Positions 28,958-37,270 of a DNA stretch of 64,000 nt are shown in pieces. Positions within the stretch are counted from its first letter, which is position 1. Each line of letters opens with the position of its first letter. Position numbers and translations under genes: made by a program. The stretch is from Paracoccaceae bacterium (GTDB taxonomy: Bacteria; Pseudomonadota; Alphaproteobacteria; Rhodobacterales; Rhodobacteraceae): contig JANSXY010000003.1 of NCBI GenBank assembly GCA_024742695.1, positions 1 to 64,000 of the forward strand, in the 5' to 3' direction. The notes under the pieces are model-generated. The model was not told where the DNA came from, did no database searches, and was given only the letters and a program-made list of their open reading frames with translations.

Positions 28958-29763
28958 CCTTCATCGCGGCAGTACCCCTGTCCGGCTATGCCGGCTGGAA
29001 ATTCATCGAGCGGACCCGCGAGGCCCAGCAGGCGGCGCTTGCCGCGACGCCGGCGATGAAGACCAACGAGGAGTACTTCCGCGCCAATATCGGCAAGATC
29101 CGCAACGCCGAAGACCTTGTTGCGGATCGCCGCCTTCTGACCGTGGCGCTGGGCGCCTTCGGGCTCGACGACGACATCAATTCCAAGTTCTTCATCAAGA
29201 AGGTTCTGGAAAGCAACACGCTCGAGCCGTCGTCGCTGGCCAACAAGCTGTCCGACAAACGCTACGTGGAGATGGCCAAGGCCTTCGGCTTCGGGGATTT
29301 CCCGGATACGCCGAACACCGAGCTGTCGACCTTCCCCGACCAGATCATCGGCGCGTTCAAGACGCGGCAGTTCGAACGCGCCGTGGGCGAGCAGGACCAG
29401 TCGCTGCGGTTGGCGATGAACGCCGAGCGGGAGCTGGCGAAGATCGCCGAGAAATCGAACAGCGAGAACACCAAGTGGTTCACGATCATGGGCAATGCGC
29501 CCCTGCGGCAGGTGTTCGAGACCGCGCTGGGCCTGCCCAAGCAGTTCGGCAGTGCCGACCTCGACCAGCAGCTTGGCGTGTTCAAGGAACGGGCGGAGAC
29601 CTTCCTGGGGTCTTCCGATCCGGCGATGTTCAAGGATCCCGCGAAGATCGAGGAACTCGCGAAGCTGTTCCTGGTGCGCAGCTCGATCCAGGCCGGTCCG
29701 TCGCTGTCGTCGCCCGGTGCCGCAGCGCTGTCGATCCTGCAAGCGGGTGGCCGCTTCTTCTGA
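28954..29763 (+). CDS. DUF1217 flagellar-cluster protein, 269 aa
   Basis: A conserved alphaproteobacterial flagellar-locus protein of unknown role. It begins (GTG) with MTFIAAVPLSGYAGWKFIER, then helical segments: MKTNEEYFRANIGKIRNAED, LLTVALGAFGLDDDINSKFF, KLSDKRYVEMAKAFGFGD, and a later MGNAPLRQVFETALGLPK similar in layout to the first, as expected for the repeated DUF1217 module. Without a classical signal peptide it could be a substrate or chaperone of flagellar export; this is inferred. GTGA overlap with flbT shows co-translation. Confidence 0.8.
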   Translation: MTFIAAVPLSGYAGWKFIERTREAQQAALAATPAMKTNEEYFRANIGKIRNAEDLVADRRLLTVALGAFGLDDDINSKFFIKKVLESNTLEPSSLANKLSDKRYVEMAKAFGFGDFPDTPNTELSTFPDQIIGAFKTRQFERAVGEQDQSLRLAMNAERELAKIAEKSNSENTKWFTIMGNAPLRQVFETALGLPKQFGSADLDQQLGVFKERAETFLGSSDPAMFKDPAKIEELAKLFLVRSSIQAGPSLSSPGAAALSILQAGGRFF

Positions 29764-29780
29764 TCCCGGCCCGGCCGTGG

Positions 29781-29795
29781 TTAAGCGAAAATTAG
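29781..29795. promoter_or_regulatory. CtrA-like site upstream of the OGT-like gene, TTAA-N7-TTAG
   Basis: TTAA at 29781-29784 and TTAG at 29792-29795 are seven bases apart, 49 bases before the ATG at 29844. It suggests that the protein-modification island is controlled like the flagellar operons. Confidence 0.5.
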
Positions 29796-29843
29796 CGCTT
29801 CACGGAAAGACTTGGCGGCGACCAAACCAGGGAAGAACTCCCC

Positions 29844-32546
29844 ATGGCGAAACGCTCGCTCGACGGGTTGCTGCAGCAGGCCCGCAAGCTTGAACGCTCC
29901 GGCGCGACGGACGCGGCCGTCGCGGCCTACCGGCAGATCCTTTCGACCTTCCCGGCCGACAAGCGCGCGCGCCGCGCCCTTGACGCGTTGCGGGCGAAAG
30001 CCACGCAGGGCCGCGGCGTGGCGGGGCCGGAGGCGCGCGAAATCGCCGAGATCGAGCGGCTGGCACGCGCCGGGCAGGTCGCCGCGGCGCGACAGGCCGC
30101 AGAGTCCATGGTGGCCCGGCCCGGCGCCGGCGCAATCGCCTGGACCGCCGCCGGCGGACTGCGGATGCAGGACGGTGACCTTGCGGCGGCCCGCGCCGCC
30201 TACGAGGCGGCGATCGCCCGCGAACCCGGCGTGGCGTCCGCCCATGCCGGGCTGGGCAAGGTTCTGCGCGCCCAGGGCGACGCGGCCGCGGCGCTGGCCT
30301 GCTACAACCGTGCCCTGCGGCTGCGTCCTGACCACGCGGATGCCCTCTACAGCCGCGGCAACCTGCATTTCGCGCAGGGCGACTGGGATGCGGCGGCGGC
30401 GGATTTCGACCGGGCCGCAAGCCTGGCGCCCGGGCTTGTCGATGCCCGAAACAACCTCGCGCTGTGCCACAAGGCCGCCGGCCGCACCGATGCCGCGATC
30501 CGCCTGTTCGAGGCGATCGTCACCGCCCGTCCCGACTATCGCAACGCGGTGGTCAACCTGTGCCAGCTGCTGGTCCAGGAGGGCCGCGGCGCGGAGGCAA
30601 GGGATCGCCTCGACCTGTTGCTCGACGCCGATCCGGGCGACGCGGGGCTTCTGCACCTCAAGGGTCTGGCCCTCGCGCAGTCCGGCGACAGCGCCGGCGC
30701 GGTCGCGACACTGGCGCTGGCCGGCCAGCTTGCCCCGCTGAACGTCGAGATCCTGCGTGATCTTGGCAAGCATCAGGGCGAGTCGGGCGACATGGCCGCC
30801 GCGGCGCACAGCTTCGAGGCGGCGCTGGCGCTGCATCCGGGTGACCAGCGGTCGCGGTTCAACCTGGGTCTCGTGCAGTGGCGCACCGGACAATTGCCGC
30901 AGGCCCGCCAGAGTTTCGAGACGATCCTCGCCGCCGAGCCGGGCAATGCCGACGCCGCCAAGCAGCTTGGCATCGTGCTGATGGAAATGGGTCACGCGGC
31001 CGAGGCGCGGGCGGCGCTGGAACTGGCGCTCGCCGCCGATCCGGATCACGCGGACGCGCATTACCAGCTTGGCACGCTGCTTTGGGATCTGGGCGCGAAG
31101 GAAGAGGGCATCCGCCATATCGGCCGGGTGCTGGACGTCGATCCGGGTCACGGCCTCGCCAACGGCATGAACCTCTACCTCGGCGGCTACCTCGCGATCT
31201 GGGACCAGACCGGGCGCAGCGCCCGCTACGCCGAAACGCTGGGGATCGAGGGGCCGATCATCCCGCCCTTCACCGGCCTGGTGGCCGAGGACGCGCCGAT
31301 GCGCCAGCTGATCCGGTCGGAGCGCTGGGCGCGGCAACACTACACCCGCCAGCCGGCGCGGCTGCCGGCGCTGCCCCGGTCGCGCCCGGCGCGGCTGCGG
31401 ATCGGCTATTTCACCGCCGACATCTGGAACCACGCGACGATGCATCTGCTCAGCGGGGTGCTGCGGATGCACGACCGCGAGCGGTTCGAGATCTCGGCTT
31501 TCAGCTACGGCCTGCAACGGCGGGATGCCGTGCATGGCCGGACGCGCGACCTGTTCGACCATTTCCACGACGTGTCGCGCCTGAGCGACGGCGAGGTCGT
31601 GCAACTTGTCGACCGCGGCGGGCTCGACATCGCGGTGGATCTCAAGGGCTACACGCGGGAGGCGCGGCTGGGCCTGTTCGCCGAACGGCTGGCGCCGCTG
31701 CAGATCGCCTGGCTGGGCTATCCCGGCACCACCGGCGCGGATTTCATCGACTACATGATCGCCGATCCGGTGGTGATCCCCGAGCGGCTGCGCCCGGCCT
31801 ACAGCGAGGCGATCCTCTACCTGCCCGACTGCTACCAGCCCAACGACGACGCGCGCGCCATCGCCGATCGGCCCGCCAGCCGGGCCGAGGCCGGGCTGCC
31901 CGAGGAGGGGTTCGTCTTCTGCTCGTTCAACGCGACCTACAAGATCACGCCGGCAGAATTCGACATCTGGATGCGGCTTCTGCAGGCGGTGCCGGGCAGC
32001 GTACTGTGGCTTCTGGACGCGGGCGAGGCCCCGAACGCGCGGCTGCGCGAGGCGGCGGCGCGGCGCGGCGTGGACGCCGATCGGCTGGTCTTCGCGCCAC
32101 GGCTGGACCAGGCGGAACATCTGGCCCGACAGCGCCATGCCGATCTGTTCCTCGACAGTTTCGTCGTGAACGCCCACACGACGGCCAGCGACGCCCTTTG
32201 GGGCGGCCTTCCGGTGCTGACGAAGGCCGGAGAACAGTTCGCCGCCAGGGTCGGCGCCAGCCTTGTGCGGGCCGTGGGCCTGCCCGAACTGGTGGCCGAG
32301 ACCGCGCAGGACTACGAGGCGACGGCGCTGCGCTACGCGACCGATGCGGATTTCGCGACGAGGCTGCGCGACCGGCTGGCCGCGCGCCGGCTGACCGCGC
32401 CGCTGTTCGACACAGCCGCCTTCACCCGAACGCTGGAAGCGGCCTACGACATCGCCTTCGACCGGGCGCTGAGCGGCGCGGCCCCGGCCGACCTGCGGGT
32501 GCCGGCGGAGCCGGGCACGACCGGCCTGCGGAGGGCCGCGGGCTGA
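29844..32546 (+). CDS. TPR/SPINDLY-type (OGT-like, GT41) glycosyltransferase, 900 aa
   Basis: A bacterial relative of O-GlcNAc transferase. Residues about 1-435 form TPR helices (for example AHAGLGKVLRAQGDAAAALA and DALYSRGNLHFAQGDWDAA). The catalytic part begins near 515: LRIGYFTADIWNHATMHL with His530, the family block QIAWLGYPGTTGADFIDYMI, FCSFNATYKITPAEFDIW with Lys700 in the position of the UDP-contacting Lys of OGT, and FLDSFVVNAHTTASDALWGG with His778-Thr779. These match the essential OGT motifs, so activity is likely; the sugar donor and target are not readable. Flagellin next door is the obvious candidate acceptor. It heads the modification island. TPR numbering is approximate. Confidence 0.9.
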   Translation: MAKRSLDGLLQQARKLERSGATDAAVAAYRQILSTFPADKRARRALDALRAKATQGRGVAGPEAREIAEIERLARAGQVAAARQAAESMVARPGAGAIAWTAAGGLRMQDGDLAAARAAYEAAIAREPGVASAHAGLGKVLRAQGDAAAALACYNRALRLRPDHADALYSRGNLHFAQGDWDAAAADFDRAASLAPGLVDARNNLALCHKAAGRTDAAIRLFEAIVTARPDYRNAVVNLCQLLVQEGRGAEARDRLDLLLDADPGDAGLLHLKGLALAQSGDSAGAVATLALAGQLAPLNVEILRDLGKHQGESGDMAAAAHSFEAALALHPGDQRSRFNLGLVQWRTGQLPQARQSFETILAAEPGNADAAKQLGIVLMEMGHAAEARAALELALAADPDHADAHYQLGTLLWDLGAKEEGIRHIGRVLDVDPGHGLANGMNLYLGGYLAIWDQTGRSARYAETLGIEGPIIPPFTGLVAEDAPMRQLIRSERWARQHYTRQPARLPALPRSRPARLRIGYFTADIWNHATMHLLSGVLRMHDRERFEISAFSYGLQRRDAVHGRTRDLFDHFHDVSRLSDGEVVQLVDRGGLDIAVDLKGYTREARLGLFAERLAPLQIAWLGYPGTTGADFIDYMIADPVVIPERLRPAYSEAILYLPDCYQPNDDARAIADRPASRAEAGLPEEGFVFCSFNATYKITPAEFDIWMRLLQAVPGSVLWLLDAGEAPNARLREAAARRGVDADRLVFAPRLDQAEHLARQRHADLFLDSFVVNAHTTASDALWGGLPVLTKAGEQFAARVGASLVRAVGLPELVAETAQDYEATALRYATDADFATRLRDRLAARRLTAPLFDTAAFTRTLEAAYDIAFDRALSGAAPADLRVPAEPGTTGLRRAAG

Positions 32547-32619
32547 CAGCCGGCGCGCCCGATCGACAGGGCGTGCCGCGCGCGAAGAGACACGGGCAAT
32601 GCGCCCAGGAGAAGACCCA

Positions 32620-34773
32620 ATGCTGCACGAAGCGATCGAAACGGACCATCTGAAACACTGCCTCGCGCAGGTGAAGGGCGGCATCTCGCCCCAGGAAGGG
32701 CTGGCGCTTGCCCGCCAGGCGGCGCGGACGACGCTGGGATGCATCGTCGAGATCGGCAGCTACAAGGGCAAGTCGAGCCTTGCGATGGCGATGGGCGTGC
32801 GCGGCCTTGCCCCCGGCAAGCGACCGCGGATCTACGCGATCGATCCGCACCGGGAGTTCGTGGGCCAGTTCGGCGGCCAGTTCGGCCCGGTCGATCGCGG
32901 CGACTTCTACACGCTGATGCTGGAACACGCCGCCTTCAACGAGGTCGCGCTGATCAACCTGCCGGCCGAGCAGGTGGCCGCGGGATGGGGCGAGCCGGTC
33001 GGCTTCCTGTTCATCGACGGCGACCATCGCTACGCGGCGGTGTTCGAGGATTTCGTCCGGTGGTATCCGCATGTCGTGCCGGGCGGCATCATCGCCCTGG
33101 ACGACAGCGTTCAGGCCGGCGCCGGATCGAAGCGGTTGTGCGACGAACTGGTCGGGGCCGGGATCGAGCGGGTCGGGGTGGTCGGCAAGATCACCTTCCT
33201 GCGCAAGCCGATCGATGACGCGGTGCGACTTTGGCCGATGCCGCAGACGCATCTGGTGCTGGCCGAAACCCCGGTTCTGAGCGGCGGGCTCATGCGGTTC
33301 GTTCGGCTGGCGCGCGCCGCGGCCGAAACCGGCCGCCGCACCAGCTTCGCCTTCGTCCAGCCGCCGGGCGATGGCCGGTTCCAGGGCTTCGAGGCGCTGT
33401 CGCTGCCCGATGCGATGGAGCGCAGCTGGGAGGCGACATCGGTGCCCGGCGCGGGGTTCTCGCCCGGTTTCGTCAAGGCGCTGTCGGAGATCCGGAACTT
33501 CAAGACCGGCTGCCGGGTGCAGCATGTCCTGAACGATCGCAGCCGGCATGACGCCTTCCTGCGCGTCAACCGCGCCTTCGCGCCCGATGTCGTGATCTTC
33601 AACACCCAGGCCTGGGAACCCGGCAGCTTCACCGATTTCTCGGCCCGCCGGTTTCACACCGTCGTCGGTGCGGTGGACAGCGTGGCGTTCGCGCCCGTGC
33701 CACGGCTCGATCCCGGCGACGGGGTGTTCCGGGTCGGGCTTCAGGCCAAGGCGCACGGGCATGTGCCGGCGCTTCTGGCAAACCTGCCGGAGGCGGTACG
33801 GCTGCGGGTGCTGGGTACCGTTCCGCCCGAGGCGCGGGTGGCAGGCGAGCGGGTCGAGTATGTCGGCGCGCAGGGCGATGCCGACCTGCCGAAGGGGTTC
33901 TATGCCGGGCTCGACGCGGTGCTGCACCTCGACGTCAACGCCGGCTGGGCCAATATCGCGGCCGAGGCGATGGCCTGCGGCATCCCCGTGATCGCGACGC
34001 GGGCGGGCACGGAAGGCTTTGCCGAGGATGGCGAAACCGCCATCGTCCTCGCCGCGCCCGACGCGGCCGAAGTGGCCGCCGCGGTCGCGCGGCTGACCGG
34101 CGACACGGCGTTGCGCACCCGTCTTGCCGCCGCGGCGCGCGAGCGGATAGGCGCCTTTTCCTGGTCGGCCTACGCCGGGCAGATGGGCGCCGCGATCCGC
34201 GAGGATGGGCTGTTTCACTACCTCGCCTGCCCGGAACTTGGAATGTTCGGCAAGTGGCCGGTCGGCGCGCGCATCGCCGGGCTGGAAGAGGTCTTCGCGA
34301 CCATCTCGGGGGAAACCGTGCTGGATGTCGGCGGCGCGGAGGGGGTGATAACCCTCACCGCCCTCGAACACGGCGCGCGGCTGGTGCACATGAACGAACT
34401 GGAGGAAAGCCGCGTGCTGATGGCCCGCAAGCTGACCGCCGCACATGCCGACCGGGTCGAGATCGCGCAGGGGTCGCTGACCCCCTGGGGCCGGTTCGTC
34501 GAAAAGACCCGGTGGCTTCTGCCGCGCTACGACACCGTCCTCTACCTGGCGGTGCACCAGCATCTTCATGGCGCTGAACGGCAACGGGCGCTGGCGGGAC
34601 TGATCGAGCGGTGCGGCGGCCGCATGGTGATCCGCATGCCCGACGATCTGTTCGAACAGGAGGGGCTGGCCGAGGTTCTGGCCGGTGCCGGATTGCAACC
34701 CGTCTCGCAGCGGCCCGGTGTTCTGCCCGGTCAGGGCGCCCTGCGGATCTGGAAACGTGCCGAGGTGAAGTGA
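32620..34773 (+). CDS. Methyltransferase-glycosyltransferase-methyltransferase fusion, 717 aa
   Basis: Three regions in one chain. Residues about 15-205: a class I SAM methyltransferase of the Methyltransf_24 kind (IVEIGSYKGKSSLAMAMG, FLFIDGDHRYAAVFEDF, VPGGIIALDD). Residues about 220-530: a GT4-like glycosyltransferase whose donor-binding end reads IAAEAMACGIPVIATRAGTE (near 448). Residues about 540-717: a second SAM-binding region, TVLDVGGAEGVITLTALEHG (near 566). ATG 32620 follows AGGAGAAG and is preferred over ATG 32599. The stop overlaps the sulfotransferase start (TGATG). It likely builds or caps a glycan and methylates it; the order of steps is inferred. Confidence 0.8.
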   Translation: MLHEAIETDHLKHCLAQVKGGISPQEGLALARQAARTTLGCIVEIGSYKGKSSLAMAMGVRGLAPGKRPRIYAIDPHREFVGQFGGQFGPVDRGDFYTLMLEHAAFNEVALINLPAEQVAAGWGEPVGFLFIDGDHRYAAVFEDFVRWYPHVVPGGIIALDDSVQAGAGSKRLCDELVGAGIERVGVVGKITFLRKPIDDAVRLWPMPQTHLVLAETPVLSGGLMRFVRLARAAAETGRRTSFAFVQPPGDGRFQGFEALSLPDAMERSWEATSVPGAGFSPGFVKALSEIRNFKTGCRVQHVLNDRSRHDAFLRVNRAFAPDVVIFNTQAWEPGSFTDFSARRFHTVVGAVDSVAFAPVPRLDPGDGVFRVGLQAKAHGHVPALLANLPEAVRLRVLGTVPPEARVAGERVEYVGAQGDADLPKGFYAGLDAVLHLDVNAGWANIAAEAMACGIPVIATRAGTEGFAEDGETAIVLAAPDAAEVAAAVARLTGDTALRTRLAAAARERIGAFSWSAYAGQMGAAIREDGLFHYLACPELGMFGKWPVGARIAGLEEVFATISGETVLDVGGAEGVITLTALEHGARLVHMNELEESRVLMARKLTAAHADRVEIAQGSLTPWGRFVEKTRWLLPRYDTVLYLAVHQHLHGAERQRALAGLIERCGGRMVIRMPDDLFEQEGLAEVLAGAGLQPVSQRPGVLPGQGALRIWKRAEVK

Positions 34774-35453
34774 TGAAACGAGCGGTGATCTCCTTTCCGA
34801 AATCGGGCCGGACCTGGCTGCGCTACGCCCTGCTGCATGCCGCGCCGCGCACGTCGATCGTCTATACCCACAGCGGTTTCGAGTATAACGACGGCCTGCG
34901 CCCGCCGCTGAACTTCTCGCTGCCCTATCACCTCGCCCATGTCGCGCATGTCGACCGTTTCGTCTTCGTCGCCCGCGACCCGCGCGACGTGGCCGTCAGC
35001 CTCTATCACCAGGTCACCGGGCGGTTTCGGGATTTCTTCCAGTATTCGGGCGATATCGGCGCCTTCATCCGCGACGGCTATTTCGGCATCGACAACATCG
35101 TGCGATTCCAGATGATCTGGCTTCAGATCGTCGAGATGCAGCCGAAGGGCATGGTCGTTTGGTACGAGGACATGGCCGAGGATTTCGCCCGCAGTTTCGG
35201 GGCGGTGGCAGAGCACATGGACCTGGGCCTCACCACCGCCGACATCGCCCGCGTGAGCGAGGCGGCGCGGTTCGACAACATGCGCGAGGTCGAGCGTACC
35301 GGGCGCTTTCCGCAGCCCTGGCTGCGGTTGCGCAACGGCGCGCCGAAGGTGCGCAAGGGCAAGGTCGGCGGCCACCGCGAGGAACTGTCGCCCGAGGATT
35401 GCGCCTATCTCGACCAGCGCATCACGGCGCTGCGGCACCCTTTGGCGGCCTAG
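34773..35453 (+). CDS. PAPS-dependent sulfotransferase (Sulfotransfer_1 type), 226 aa
   Basis: A cytoplasmic sulfotransferase that moves sulfate from PAPS to a hydroxyl or amine. The phosphosulfate-binding loop FPKSGRTWLRYAL (residues 8-20) and the 3'-phosphate motif FVFVARDPRDVAVSLYHQ (about residues 63-80) are both intact, as are later landmarks (WYEDMAEDF and GAPKVRKGKVGGHREEL). It is slightly short for the family but shows no gap. Translation is coupled to the fusion protein upstream, so it should act on the same glycan or protein. No PAPS-synthesis gene is in the window. Confidence 0.88.
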   Translation: MKRAVISFPKSGRTWLRYALLHAAPRTSIVYTHSGFEYNDGLRPPLNFSLPYHLAHVAHVDRFVFVARDPRDVAVSLYHQVTGRFRDFFQYSGDIGAFIRDGYFGIDNIVRFQMIWLQIVEMQPKGMVVWYEDMAEDFARSFGAVAEHMDLGLTTADIARVSEAARFDNMREVERTGRFPQPWLRLRNGAPKVRKGKVGGHREELSPEDCAYLDQRITALRHPLAA

Positions 35454-35537
35454 GGCAACGGCGCACCGGTATTCCTGATTTTCTGAACGGCGGGAACTAT
35501 CCGTTTCGCGCTGTCGGCGACCTGCGCCGGGCGCGGA

Positions 35538-36398
35538 TCAGGCGTATTCCGGCACGCGCTGCGGCATCGCCGCGAACGTGTCGAAGCCGCGCTGCGCGAT
35601 CTCGTCGCGCGCGGCCGCGTCGGCGATCAGCGCCTGGCAGCGCGCGACAAGGCCGTCATGTTCCGCGAAGGCGACGGCCTGTGCAAACGGTGCCTCGAGC
35701 TGCCGGTCGCCCCCGGTTTCCGAGACCACGCAGGCGCGGTTCGCCAGCAGGTAGGACACCCGGACGATCTCGAAGACCGCGGCCTCGTAGAAATGCAGGT
35801 TCAGCACGATCCGGGATCGCGCGATCAGCCGGTCGCGCGCCTCGCCATAGGCGCCGAAGACGGCATGGACCTTCAGGCCGGTGTCGATCAGCCCCCGGAT
35901 CACCGTCGCCCGGCGCGGGTTCATCGAGCCGTAGAACAGCACGTCGATGTCGCGCTCGGCGGCCGGCGCGATCCGCGTCAGCGTCGGCGCGTAGCCGATC
36001 GGGCAGTGCCGGACGTGGTTCAGCCCCAGCGCCGCGAGCCGTGCGATGTTCTGGCCGCTGTAGTCCCAGCAGGGGTGCCGGCGCATCAGGTCGAGATAGC
36101 CGCCGGTGATCCAGTCGGATCCGTCCTGCACCTGCTCGAGATTGTAGAGGATGAAGTTCGGCGGCAGGCGGGTGACGCCCATCTGCGGCAGAAGGTTGCC
36201 GCCCAGCACCACGGTCGGGCCGGCGCATTGATCGGGCCGGCGCACGATCCGCGCCGTTCGCCCGGCCTGTTCCAGCGCCCAGGCCAGCGCCAGCGCCAGT
36301 TCCTCGAAGGCCTGGGCGTGGGCGTAGCCCTTCGGCGAGACGATCAGCACGGTGGCGGGGCCGGGGCCGGCCAGCGGCAGGGGCGTATGGGTGAGCAA
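35538..36398 (-). CDS. CgeB-like glycosyltransferase, 286 aa
   Basis: A putative GT-B fold glycosyltransferase. It opens with ATVLIVSPKGYAHAQAFEEL, then VVLGGNLLPQMGVTRLPPNF, and shows the family-like block IDVLFYGSMNPRRATVIRGL with LHFYEAAVFEIVRVSYLLAN, where the Glu may contact donor phosphate. No ATG lies at the front: TTG 36398 (with ACGGAG upstream) and GTG 36350 are the choices; I used TTG. It is downstream of the second sulfotransferase (32 bases) on the minus strand, convergent with the plus-strand modification genes. Donor and acceptor are unknown. Confidence 0.75.
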   Translation of the reverse strand: MLTHTPLPLAGPGPATVLIVSPKGYAHAQAFEELALALAWALEQAGRTARIVRRPDQCAGPTVVLGGNLLPQMGVTRLPPNFILYNLEQVQDGSDWITGGYLDLMRRHPCWDYSGQNIARLAALGLNHVRHCPIGYAPTLTRIAPAAERDIDVLFYGSMNPRRATVIRGLIDTGLKVHAVFGAYGEARDRLIARSRIVLNLHFYEAAVFEIVRVSYLLANRACVVSETGGDRQLEAPFAQAVAFAEHDGLVARCQALIADAAARDEIAQRGFDTFAAMPQRVPEYA

Positions 36399-36430
36399 GG
36401 CGGCGCGCTCCGTCGATCCGTGTGGCCGGG

Positions 36431-37108
36431 TCAGGCCGCCGGGGCGGCCCGTTCGGCCCGTTCGAAGCCGAAGGTCTCGTAGTCGCAGGCATAGAGCGCG
36501 GCCAGGTGCGCCTCGGCCGCCGCGTCGAGTTCGAAGGCCGCGGGATCCTGCGCCGCGCGGCGCAGCGGTTCGGAATTGTTGGCATGCGGCATCTGCCGTG
36601 CCAGCGGCGCGCCCACGAGCACGCTGTCGAGATAGTCCTTCAGCTCGGCCATCCCGCCGAGTTCGAGCTTGAAGGCGCGATGCGGCTGGTTGGGATAGAG
36701 AAACCGGGTCTGCGGCATGAAGTGGTTGTCCATCCAGCCGATCCGGGCAATCGCCTCGGGCGTCAGGCTCTTGGCAAAGGCGCTGGCCGTCATCGCCGGG
36801 TCGATCGTGTGTTCGACGAGCTTTTGAAAGGTGAAGGCGCTGCGGAACCGCCGGATCGGGTCGCGCACGACCGCGAGGAACTCGTCGAAGAAATCCGGCG
36901 GAAACAGCCGGGCCAGGGATTCGCCGTCGATATGCTGCGGCGACGACACGCTCCAACGCTTTTCGGCCGGGATGGCGAGATAGTTGTCCTCGACGAAGGC
37001 GAGGCTGCCCCGCCCGATCGCACCGAGATACGCTTCCACCGACGTGCCGCCGCATTTGGGAACATGGGCGAAGAAGATCACGCGGTCACGAAATCGGAAA
37101 ATGGCCAT
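36431..37108 (-). CDS. Sulfotransferase family 2-like protein, 225 aa
   Basis: It has the Sulfotransfer_2-type N-terminus VIFFAHVPKCGGTSVEAYLG, where PKCGGTS is the PAPS 5'-phosphosulfate loop, and a second motif FLAVVRDPIRRFRSAFTF corresponding to the 3'-phosphate site. The later NQPHRAFKLELGG and Asn/Ser segments look intact. It differs from the sulfotransferase at 34773 in both motifs, so they are not recent duplicates. ATG 37108 follows AAGGAGTGCAGA, a good ribosome-binding site. It starts a two-gene minus-strand unit with the CgeB-like glycosyltransferase. Confidence 0.8.
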   Translation of the reverse strand: MAIFRFRDRVIFFAHVPKCGGTSVEAYLGAIGRGSLAFVEDNYLAIPAEKRWSVSSPQHIDGESLARLFPPDFFDEFLAVVRDPIRRFRSAFTFQKLVEHTIDPAMTASAFAKSLTPEAIARIGWMDNHFMPQTRFLYPNQPHRAFKLELGGMAELKDYLDSVLVGAPLARQMPHANNSEPLRRAAQDPAAFELDAAAEAHLAALYACDYETFGFERAERAAPAA

Positions 37109-37270
37109 TCTGCACTCCTTGCCCTGCGGCACACCCCGGCGGGCGCCAACCCGTGAACGACGGCTTTGCCATCCCGTCCATGGGTAGGAAGTGTTGGTAA
37201 ACATTCCCTCAAGGCCTGCCGGTCCCGGCCCTCGGCGCACCGGGGCGCACCGGGGCGCGGCTGCGCGCGG

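Noticed and set aside
37198-37212. CtrA-like site upstream of the sulfotransferase at 37108 (TTGA-N7-TTTA on minus)
   Set aside because: Two mismatches to TTAR and 90 bases from the start, outside the position range of most other sites.
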